Below are positions 57,424-64,000 of a stretch of DNA of 64,000 nt, piece after piece (position 1 is the first letter of the stretch; every line of letters begins with the position of its first letter). Below the pieces are notes generated by a model. It made no database searches, was not told where the DNA came from, and saw only the letters and a program-made list of their open reading frames with translations. This DNA comes from Chelatococcus sp. (GTDB lineage: Bacteria; Pseudomonadota; Alphaproteobacteria; Rhizobiales; Beijerinckiaceae), in the NCBI GenBank assembly GCA_003248805.1, contig QFQY01000019.1, forward strand, positions 1-64,000. Reading direction: 5' to 3'. The translations under genes and the position numbers were made by a program.

Positions 57424-58935
57424 ATGAACGACAAGAAGCACTTGCGCGCCTTGCTTCTTTCGCTCGGCTGCATCGCTGCGGCGACCGGCGTGCTCGCCCA
57501 GACAGCTCCACACAGGATGACCACGCCCGTTCCCCCCGGCATCGCCATGCAGGATGAGGTCCCGACGCGGCTGGGAACGCTGACGTTCTTCGACGGCTTC
57601 CCGGATGCGCAGACCGCCGACAGAATCTACGACAACCTCGACTTCCAGCGTGCGGTGCAGGCCTATCTGCTGGGTCTGCCTCCGGTGAATATGGCCGGGC
57701 TGCGCGAGGGGCTGTTGAGCGTCGGCCCCGCCAATGTCACGATCCCGACCTTCGAAGACAACATGAACGCCCGCTCGCTGTTCCTCACGGCGAACGCGAC
57801 GACTCCCTACACATGGGTCTGGATCAATCTTCACGACGGGCCGCTGGTCGTCGAAGTGCCGCCGATGACGCTAGGCATGATCGATGACTTCTGGTTCAAA
57901 TACGTGACGGACATCGGCATCGTCGGGCCGGACAGGGGCAAGGGCGGCAAGTACCTGCTGCTACCGCCGGGATATGGCGGCGAGGTGCCGGCAGGATACA
58001 TGGTCGTGCGGGTCCCGACCTTCGAGTCCATCCTCGTCTGGCGCAACATGCCGGTGAAGGGCGACATCAAGCCGGCGATCGAGAGCCTGCACAAGAATAC
58101 GCGCATCTATCCGCTCGCGCGCGCCGCCAACCCGCCGCTCAACACCTTCGTCAACGTGTCGAACCGGGCCTTCTCGACGGTCGCTCCGGCGGATGACAGG
58201 TTCTGGGAGCTTCTCAACGCGGTCGTCCAGAGCGAGCCTGTCGAGTCGCTCGATCCCGTGACGCTCGGCTTCTTCGCCGCGATCGGGATCGAGAAGGGCA
58301 AGCCCTTCAAGCCCGATGGGCGGATGAAGCGCATTCTGAGCGAGGCCGCGGCCGTGGGCGATGCGACCGCACGCACGCTCACATACAAGAGCCGCATCCC
58401 GGAGGCGTTCTATTATCCCAACAGCACCTGGCGCCAGTGGCTGGGAGGCTACCGCTTCCAGAGCCAGCCAGGGGTGGCCCATCTGGATGCCGCCGCCTTC
58501 TTCTACTTCTATGCGACCGGCGTGACGCCGGCCATGGAAGCCAAGATGGTCGGCCAGGGGTCGCAATATGCGGTCGGCCTGCTCGATTCGCAGGGCCGTC
58601 CGCTCGACGGGGGCAAGACCTATCGGCTGCGCGTCTTGCCGAATGCGCCCGTCAAGGATTTCTGGTCGGCGATCGTCTACGACAACCAGACGCGCTCCAT
58701 GCTGCAGACGGACCAGGACTTTCCGCAGGTCAGCAGTATCGACAAGGGCCTGGCGAGCAATGCGGATGGTTCGGTCGACGTCTATTTCGGACCTAAAGTG
58801 CCCTCCGGCATGGAGCGCAACTGGATTCAGACGATTTCCGGCAAGGGCTGGAACATGCTGTTCCGGCTTTATGGCCCGCTCGACCCCTGGTTCGACAAGA
58901 CCTGGAAACTGAGCGAGATCGAGCGCCTCGACTGA
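57424..58935 (+). CDS. DUF1254/DUF1214 domain protein, exported
   Basis: The 503-residue protein has a signal peptide MNDKKHLRALLLSLGCIAAATGVLAQ, a DUF1254 region at about 60-200 (FQRAVQAYLLGLPPVNMAGLREGLL; TPYTWVWINLHDGPLVVEVPP) and a DUF1214 region at about 370-485 (TYRLRVLPNAPVKDFWSAIVYDNQTRSML; DVYFGPKVPSGMERNWIQT). Such two-domain proteins are abundant in soil bacteria and periplasmic; biochemical role not established. Single gene, convergent with the cytochrome gene. Confidence 0.9.
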   Translation: MNDKKHLRALLLSLGCIAAATGVLAQTAPHRMTTPVPPGIAMQDEVPTRLGTLTFFDGFPDAQTADRIYDNLDFQRAVQAYLLGLPPVNMAGLREGLLSVGPANVTIPTFEDNMNARSLFLTANATTPYTWVWINLHDGPLVVEVPPMTLGMIDDFWFKYVTDIGIVGPDRGKGGKYLLLPPGYGGEVPAGYMVVRVPTFESILVWRNMPVKGDIKPAIESLHKNTRIYPLARAANPPLNTFVNVSNRAFSTVAPADDRFWELLNAVVQSEPVESLDPVTLGFFAAIGIEKGKPFKPDGRMKRILSEAAAVGDATARTLTYKSRIPEAFYYPNSTWRQWLGGYRFQSQPGVAHLDAAAFFYFYATGVTPAMEAKMVGQGSQYAVGLLDSQGRPLDGGKTYRLRVLPNAPVKDFWSAIVYDNQTRSMLQTDQDFPQVSSIDKGLASNADGSVDVYFGPKVPSGMERNWIQTISGKGWNMLFRLYGPLDPWFDKTWKLSEIERLD

Positions 58936-58976
58936 AGCACCGCCCGCCGTAGCCGGCAGTTACGGCGCTTGCCGTG

Positions 58977-61355
58977 TCAGGGGCGCGCCAGCCTCGCGGC
59001 GAGGCGCGCCAGTTCGGCATCGTCGGGGCGCAGGCGCGACAGGCGGGCCGCCAGATCCACCGCGCCCGCAATGTCGCGCCGCGCCTGCGCCTCGGCCAGC
59101 AACGCACCCAGAAGCGCGGCGTCGAACGGATTGGCCTGAAGCGCCCGACGCAGCACCTGGCGCCCCTGTTCGGGCTGACCGAGCGATTGCAGCGCGACGC
59201 CGTGGACATAGGCCAGCCGCGCATCGCCCGGCGCGAGTTGCGAGGCCCGGGCGAGGCTTTCCAGCGCCTCGGGATAGCGGCGCTGCCTCACCAGCGCGAG
59301 GCCGAGCGCATGGTGCGGATAGGGCTCTTTCGGCGCCACGGCGATGGCCTGGCGCAGCACCGCTTCGCCCTCCGGATCGCGCCCACGCTGGCGCAGCAGA
59401 TCGGCCAGGTTGACCGAGAGCTCGGCGGCGGCGGGATCGAGCGCGAGACCGGCGCGCAGCTCGGCCTCCGCCGCATCGGGCCTGCCCCTGCGGATCAGAT
59501 AGAGCGCCAGGGCGGCCCGCGCCTCCGGCCGGTCGGCGTTCAACGCCTGCGCCGCCTCGAATTCGGCGAAGGCGTGCAACAGCCGGCTACGCAGCGGCTC
59601 CTGCACCGAATCCGGCCGGATGTCGGCCAGGGCCTGCGCCGCCTCGATCCGCACGCCGAGGACAGGATCGGCCAGGCGCTCCTGCGCCCAGCGCAGGCGG
59701 ATTTCCGCTGGCTGCGGCGAGAGGTTGCGCAAGGCGGCCATCCGCACGATCGGGTCGGGGTCGTCCAGGCCCAGGCGGATGACGCTCTCGGTGGCGACGG
59801 AGGGCAGGCGCCCGATTTCGCTCTGCACCGTCGCCCTGACGATGGCCGGGGTCCGCGGGTCGTTCGCCAGGGCGATCAGCGGCGCCCTTGCCGCGGGATC
59901 GCCCCGGCGCGCGTCGTGAAACGCTCCTGCATAATCCTGAAAGCCTTTCCGTTGTGGACCATGCCAGGCCAGGACGGCGTCCGCGGCCCATTGCGCCGTC
60001 TTGTCGGCGTGGCAACTATTGCAACTGTTCGGGGTCCCGAGGGTCACCGTCAGGTCGGGACGCGGGACTCGGAAGGAATGGTCATGGCGCTTGTCGACGA
60101 CCATGTAGCTGCGCGCCGGCATGTGGCAGGTGATGCAATCGGGCGCAGCCGGACCGGGCTGGTGCCCGGTATGCGTGGCGGCGGCAAAGCGCTGCTGGTC
60201 ATGGCATTGGCTGCAGACGAGCGGCCCCTCCGCCTTCAGCTTGCCGGAATGCACGTCGTGGCAGTCGCTGCAGATCACGCCCTTCGCGTACATCCTGCTC
60301 TGCCGGAAGGTCTGGTCGGTAAAGACCTCGTCGATCATCTGCCCGTCGGCCTCGAACAGGCCGCTCGTCAGCAGCGAGGGGAGATGCGTGTCGACGATCG
60401 AGCGCCCCGGCTTCCAGTCCTCCGAGATCGTGCCGCGCCGCTGGTGGCAGCGGGCGCATGTCTCGACCTCGTCGCCCGCAGGGCGCGCGACGCTTGCGGC
60501 CGGGCTCCCCGTCGCCGGATCCGGGGTCCAGTCGACCGCCGGCCTTTTGGCCGCGACGGAGGAGAAGCCCTTCAGGACGGGATCGCCCGCCTTGCCGGCC
60601 GTGGCCCAGGCGATGTGGCCGGCACCCGGGCCATGGCAGCTCTCGCAGCCGATGCTGATCTCGGAATAGGTCGTGCGAAAGCTGTCCGAGGCGGCGTCAT
60701 AGCCCTTCTTCACCGCGGTGGAATGGCACTCCGCGCACATGAAATTCCAGTTCTGCATCCGGCCGGTCCAGTGAAACTGGTCGCCCGCCGGGATCGCCTG
60801 GTCGCCATAGACATGGAACCAGCGCTGGCCTCCCTGCGCCTGCGGGCGCGTGTCCCAGGCCCAGGGCAGCGCCTGCACCCTGCCGTCCGGAAAGGTGACG
60901 AGGTATTGCTGCAACGGCTTCCAGCCGAAGCTGTGGCTGATCGCGAAGGTCGCCGGCTTGCCGTCCTTCCCTTTCGTCTCGACGAGGAAGCGCTCGCCCT
61001 CACGCGTGAAGCGCGCGGTTTCGTCGAGATACCGGACCGTGACGTCCGAGAAATCGCCAAGGACCGTGGCGGGCGTGGCCAGGGCCATCGCCCTTGCATG
61101 GTCCGACCCCTGCCAGTCTGCGACGGTGGTTGCGTGGCACGAGGCGCAAGCCTGCGAGCCGACATAACCCGCAGGCGCATGCGGCGTCAGCTGTCCTATG
61201 CCGGTCTCGGCGCGGGTGAGAGGCACCTGCGCCTGGCCCGGGCGCACGATCGCGCCCCGGATCGAGCCGATCGCGAGCACCAGCAGGGCGGCCAGGATAC
61301 TGCCGGCGAGGCCATGGACGATCGGGCTGCGCATCAGCAGCCCCGCAGAACGCAC
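58977..61355 (-). CDS. Octahaem c-type cytochrome with HEAT/TPR-like C-terminus
   Basis: The 792-residue protein has one N-terminal membrane anchor (about 12-34) and a periplasmic remainder. Eight CxxCH haem sites are seen in order: CASCH (70-74), CAECH, CESCH, CARCH, CSDCH, CSQCH, CITCH and CNSCH, all before about residue 460. Then come HEAT-like helices (about 480-590: DDPDPIVRMAALRNL, ADPVLGVRIEAAQALADI) and TPR repeats (about 600-790: ADLLRQRGRDPEGEAVLRQAI, ALVRQRRYPEALESLARAS). The haem part resembles the cytochrome c554/hydroxylamine-oxidoreductase-like multihaem family. Electron partner unknown. It lies 59 bases after the barrel gene in the same direction. Confidence 0.9.
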   Translation of the reverse strand: MRSAGLLMRSPIVHGLAGSILAALLVLAIGSIRGAIVRPGQAQVPLTRAETGIGQLTPHAPAGYVGSQACASCHATTVADWQGSDHARAMALATPATVLGDFSDVTVRYLDETARFTREGERFLVETKGKDGKPATFAISHSFGWKPLQQYLVTFPDGRVQALPWAWDTRPQAQGGQRWFHVYGDQAIPAGDQFHWTGRMQNWNFMCAECHSTAVKKGYDAASDSFRTTYSEISIGCESCHGPGAGHIAWATAGKAGDPVLKGFSSVAAKRPAVDWTPDPATGSPAASVARPAGDEVETCARCHQRRGTISEDWKPGRSIVDTHLPSLLTSGLFEADGQMIDEVFTDQTFRQSRMYAKGVICSDCHDVHSGKLKAEGPLVCSQCHDQQRFAAATHTGHQPGPAAPDCITCHMPARSYMVVDKRHDHSFRVPRPDLTVTLGTPNSCNSCHADKTAQWAADAVLAWHGPQRKGFQDYAGAFHDARRGDPAARAPLIALANDPRTPAIVRATVQSEIGRLPSVATESVIRLGLDDPDPIVRMAALRNLSPQPAEIRLRWAQERLADPVLGVRIEAAQALADIRPDSVQEPLRSRLLHAFAEFEAAQALNADRPEARAALALYLIRRGRPDAAEAELRAGLALDPAAAELSVNLADLLRQRGRDPEGEAVLRQAIAVAPKEPYPHHALGLALVRQRRYPEALESLARASQLAPGDARLAYVHGVALQSLGQPEQGRQVLRRALQANPFDAALLGALLAEAQARRDIAGAVDLAARLSRLRPDDAELARLAARLARP

Positions 61356-61413
61356 GAGCGCAATGGGATCGCGACCGGCACCGTTGGCTCACCCATCTCC
61401 AGCGCGGAGGCCG

Positions 61414-62301
61414 CTAGAACCGCACGCTCATTCCGACGACGGGACCATGCTGCAGCATGTCGAACTCGTAGCGCGACAGCCCCGAACCCTGAACGTAGTC
61501 GACATAGAGAGCCTTGTAGCCGATCACGGCCGAATAGGTGATGCCGTTCGTCGTCTTGAAGTCATAGGCATAGGCGGCCAGCGCCTGCCAGGTGAACTTG
61601 CTGCCGCCGGCGCCGAGATCGCCCCGGAATTCGAGATGATGGTTCGGGGCCAGCGAGACGCGCGCCCTGACGCCGGCAAAGGCGTCGACCCAGTCGACCG
61701 ATCCGGACTTGGCGATCGCGCGTCCCCCGCGGAAGGCGAGATCGCCGAGATTGACGGTGGTGGCGATGTCGAGGCCGAGATCGAGCTTCTGATACCAGTA
61801 CCTGGCGCCGGCGAGCACATCGAAGGCGACCGGGCCGGCATTGCCGATCTCATAGGCCGCCCCGGCCTCGAGGATCGCCATCTGGAACTGCATGTCGACA
61901 GCGGCCCCCACGGCGACGCCGACACCGGGCGCGGGGCCCCGGGTCTTCAGCCCGGAGCGCTCGATCGTGATCTTCTCGCCGATGACGTCTCCGAAGAACG
62001 CCAGGCGACCGTTGCGCGCTTCCATGTTGAGCATCAGGGCGACCAGCGAGCCGCCCTGGCCGACTGTGCTTTCGACAATGTCGACGAAGCTCGCATTCAC
62101 ATCGACGCCGCGTCCACGGACGACCTGGGAGCCGTTGAGCGAGGTCAGCCAGCCATAGGGCGTGACGCGGAAGGTCCAGCCTGGGACGAAGCTGGGAGGG
62201 GCGGGCTGGCTCGCTGGAGCAGGTGCGAGGTCGGCCGCGGCGACCGGGCATGCGAGGAGCCAGGCTCCGGCCAGACCGGCGATGATCGCTTTGAAAGACA
62301 C
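61414..62301 (-). CDS. Outer-membrane beta-barrel protein
   Basis: The 295-residue protein starts at GTG 62301 (VSFKAIIAGLAGAWLLACPVAAADL, a clean signal peptide behind AAAGGGGAAG); an ATG 17 codons upstream would bury the signal and is less likely. After a Pro/Ala linker come alternating amphipathic strands (WTFRVTPYGWLTSLNG, RYWYQKLDLGLDI, HHLEFRGDLGAGG, ITYSAVIGYKALYVDY) ending in Met-Ser-Val-Arg-Phe, the terminal aromatic needed for barrel assembly. Function unknown; it lies between the sulfatase and cytochrome genes in the same direction. Confidence 0.8.
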   Translation of the reverse strand: MSFKAIIAGLAGAWLLACPVAAADLAPAPASQPAPPSFVPGWTFRVTPYGWLTSLNGSQVVRGRGVDVNASFVDIVESTVGQGGSLVALMLNMEARNGRLAFFGDVIGEKITIERSGLKTRGPAPGVGVAVGAAVDMQFQMAILEAGAAYEIGNAGPVAFDVLAGARYWYQKLDLGLDIATTVNLGDLAFRGGRAIAKSGSVDWVDAFAGVRARVSLAPNHHLEFRGDLGAGGSKFTWQALAAYAYDFKTTNGITYSAVIGYKALYVDYVQGSGLSRYEFDMLQHGPVVGMSVRF

Positions 62302-62402
62302 AGGCTTCTTCCCCTTTGCTCCCGATCGGCGCAGAGCCTCGATCAACGACATCTACCACGCGCTCCGCGCGGCGCGTTCCGACCAACGGCTCTGACCAGG
62401 GC

Positions 62403-64000
62403 CTAATTCGGATCCCCGACGCTGACCGTCAGCCTGGGAATGCGCCCGGTGAAGCGGGACCTGGCTTCGGAGCCGATGGCTTCGACGACGGGTGTTCCGA
62501 GGTCGATGCCGACATCGGCGGTCTCGTCGGCCGAGAACATGCTGGGCTGGGTCATCGGAATGCGCCCCTCGCCGAGCTTCTCGCCGTTGACGAAGAGCGT
62601 GCCGAGCCCGCCCTTGGCCTTGCCGCCGCCGTCATAGTCGAACTGGAACCGGATTTCGGCCTTGCCCGGCGCAAGCTTGCGGGACGACGCGATCGTCGTG
62701 CGCTGGAGGCCGAGGAAATTGTAGTCGTAGGCCGGAACGCCATCCTTCACATAGAGCGACCAGCCGCCGAAACGCCCCCCTTGCGAAATCAGCGTTCCAT
62801 TCGCCGTTCCCTCGGGAACGACGACCTCGGCCGTGATCGTCTTGGAGCGATTCTTCACGTTGACGAAGACACCTTCGAGCATGCCGACCATGCCTTCGGC
62901 CAGCGTCAGCGTCCGGCGCGACCCCATCAGGTCGGGGCGTCCCGCCGCCACGGGGTCGAAGCGCTCCAGGGTGCGGTCATCCATCGGCAACGCCCCGTAT
63001 TTGCCGGCTTCCTTCAGGAAGAGCGCCTCCATCTCGGCCAGCTTCTTGGGGTTCTTCGCAGCCAGATCGTTGGACAGGCTGAAGTCGGAGCGAACGTCGA
63101 ACAATTCCCAGGCCGAATTGTCCTGGAGCGAGCGCCGGGGCTTCTGCTCCCAGGGCGCCCGGTGGATCGTGCGCGCGAACCAGCCGTCGTGATAGATGGC
63201 GCGGTTGCCCGCGATCTCGAAATACTGAGTCTTGTGCCGGTCGGGCGCCTTCGCATCCTCGAAGGCATAGACCATGCTGGTGCCGTGCATGGGGATCTGC
63301 CTGACGCCGTTCACCGATGTCGGCTCGGGCAGCCCGATCGCCTGGAGAATCGTCGGCGCGACATCGATGACATGGCTGAACTGGGTGCGGACCTGGTTGC
63401 GCGCCTTGATGCCCCTGGGCCAGGAGACGACGACGCCGTTGCGGGTGCCGCCGAAATCCGAGGGCATCTGCTTCAGCCAGCTGAAGGGGCTGTTGAAGGC
63501 GATCGCCCAGCCCGAGGCCATGTGCGGGTAGGTGTCCCGATCACCCCATTTGTCGATGTACCTGAGCATGTCCTCGAGTTTTTCCGGCACCGCGTTGAAA
63601 TAGGTGTTCTCGTTGAAGAGGCCGTTCTGGCCGCCTTCGCCGCTGGTGCCGTTGTCGCCCGCCACATAGAAGACGAGGGTGTTGTCCGCCTGGCCGACCT
63701 CCCGGAAGGCCTCGAGCATGCGGCCGATCTCGAAATCGGTGTATTCGACGAAGGCGGCGAACACCTCGGCCTGGCGGGTGAACAGGCGCTTTTCGTCGGC
63801 CGACAGCGCGTCCCAGTCCTTGATCGCGGGCGGCTTCGGCGCCAGCTTCGTCCCCGCCGGCACGACGCCGAGCGCGATCTGGCGGGCGAGCGAGTCTTCG
63901 CGAATCCTGTCCCAGCCCTGGTCGAACTTGCCCTTCCAGCGCTCGATCCACGCCCGGGGAACATGATGCGGCGCATGGGTGGCGCCCGGTGCGAAATAGA
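62403..64000 (-). CDS. Arylsulfatase (alkaline phosphatase superfamily), 5' end outside the window
   Basis: The open frame continues to the right edge, so the start and the Cys/Ser formylglycine site are not seen. Visible: FAPGATHAPHHVPRAWIERW at the edge, DNGTSGEGGQNGLFNENTYF (typical of AtsA-type arylsulfatases), YPHMASGWAIAFNSPFSWLKQMPSDFGGTRNGVVVSWP, SHVIDVAPTILQAIGLPEP, and a C-terminal beta-sandwich ending PRLTVSVGDPN. It hydrolyses sulfate esters, probably after export. A GTG at 63863 could be mistaken for a start, but homologous sequence extends beyond it. Confidence 0.92.
   Translation of the reverse strand, partial: YFAPGATHAPHHVPRAWIERWKGKFDQGWDRIREDSLARQIALGVVPAGTKLAPKPPAIKDWDALSADEKRLFTRQAEVFAAFVEYTDFEIGRMLEAFREVGQADNTLVFYVAGDNGTSGEGGQNGLFNENTYFNAVPEKLEDMLRYIDKWGDRDTYPHMASGWAIAFNSPFSWLKQMPSDFGGTRNGVVVSWPRGIKARNQVRTQFSHVIDVAPTILQAIGLPEPTSVNGVRQIPMHGTSMVYAFEDAKAPDRHKTQYFEIAGNRAIYHDGWFARTIHRAPWEQKPRRSLQDNSAWELFDVRSDFSLSNDLAAKNPKKLAEMEALFLKEAGKYGALPMDDRTLERFDPVAAGRPDLMGSRRTLTLAEGMVGMLEGVFVNVKNRSKTITAEVVVPEGTANGTLISQGGRFGGWSLYVKDGVPAYDYNFLGLQRTTIASSRKLAPGKAEIRFQFDYDGGGKAKGGLGTLFVNGEKLGEGRIPMTQPSMFSADETADVGIDLGTPVVEAIGSEARSRFTGRIPRLTVSVGDPN

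Noticed and set aside
58974..61541. 855-codon rightward open frame opposite the cytochrome gene
   Set aside because: The leftward frame has eight CxxCH sites and TPR repeats; the rightward reading has no recognisable domain or ribosome site.
63863..63865. GTG as the sulfatase start
   Set aside because: Sulfatase-like sequence (FAPGATHAPHHVP) continues in frame upstream to the window edge, so the gene is partial.
1..64000. CRISPR arrays, intact insertion sequences, integrases, rRNA
   Set aside because: No regularly spaced repeats, transposase or integrase motifs, or rRNA signatures were found on reading through.

Overview
The window is GC-rich alphaproteobacterial DNA, most like a soil or plant-associated Hyphomicrobiales genome (a Bosea-like organism is my guess; no rRNA or marker gene settles it). 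The basis is base composition, the stacking of TRAP, TTT and ABC importers with FCD-type GntR regulators, and two kinds of intergenic repeat common in that order. Most of it is a catabolic import region with at least eight solute-binding proteins. LAYOUT. 0.2-1.3 kb: a lone, less GC-biased gene with a PD-(D/E)xK-like signature, probably acquired. 1.6-6.0 kb: amino-sugar genes (orphan ABC binding protein, a NagA lacking its N-terminus, NagB) divergent from a ROK repressor. 6.2-10 kb: housekeeping-like stretch (tRNA-Gly with an odd acceptor end, ProXp-type editing protein, CnoX-type thioredoxin, LON-domain protein, UMF1-type MFS carrier). 10.0-27.8 kb: one large catabolic block with two TRAP importers, one TTT importer, a PdxA2-like dehydrogenase, DapA-like aldolase, CoA-transferase, crotonase, HIBADH-type dehydrogenase, amidohydrolase, SAF-domain dehydrogenase and a GntR regulator. 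Three upstream regions share TGTAT-N3-GCATA(C), so I propose one regulon. 27.8-29.9 kb: cyclase-family hydrolase, a GntR regulator flanked by TTGCATGCAA palindromes, and a truncated SDR beside a dispersed repeat. 29.9-37.3 kb: D-amino-acid-oxidase-like flavoprotein divergent from an RpiR regulator, Dpp-like binding protein and two permeases without ATPases, and an MlrC-type peptidase. 37.3-43.5 kb: complete Pot-like ABC importer divergent from GntR-uxuA. 44.1-54.0 kb: Liv-type ABC operon with a carboxymuconolactone-decarboxylase-like protein and an MBL hydrolase, then a divergent-sense HIBADH/alpha-beta-hydrolase operon, GntR and an orphan TctC, joined by three near-identical operator sites around TCAGACAATCTGTCA: a second proposed regulon. 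54.1-57.0 kb: LysR divergent from an SRPBCC-like protein and a quinone oxidoreductase. 57.4-64 kb: DUF1254/DUF1214 protein, membrane-anchored octahaem cytochrome c with HEAT/TPR-like tail, outer-membrane barrel and an arylsulfatase cut by the window edge. HOW THE GENES WORK TOGETHER. Each importer is placed with catabolic enzymes and a local repressor that has a palindromic site in the adjacent promoter, so each block looks like an independently induced scavenging module. Substrates are not deducible from sequence except broadly (amino sugar; mannonate/hexuronate; peptide or D-amino acid; lactone- or aromatic-derived acids). No CRISPR array, intact insertion sequence, integrase or rRNA was seen.
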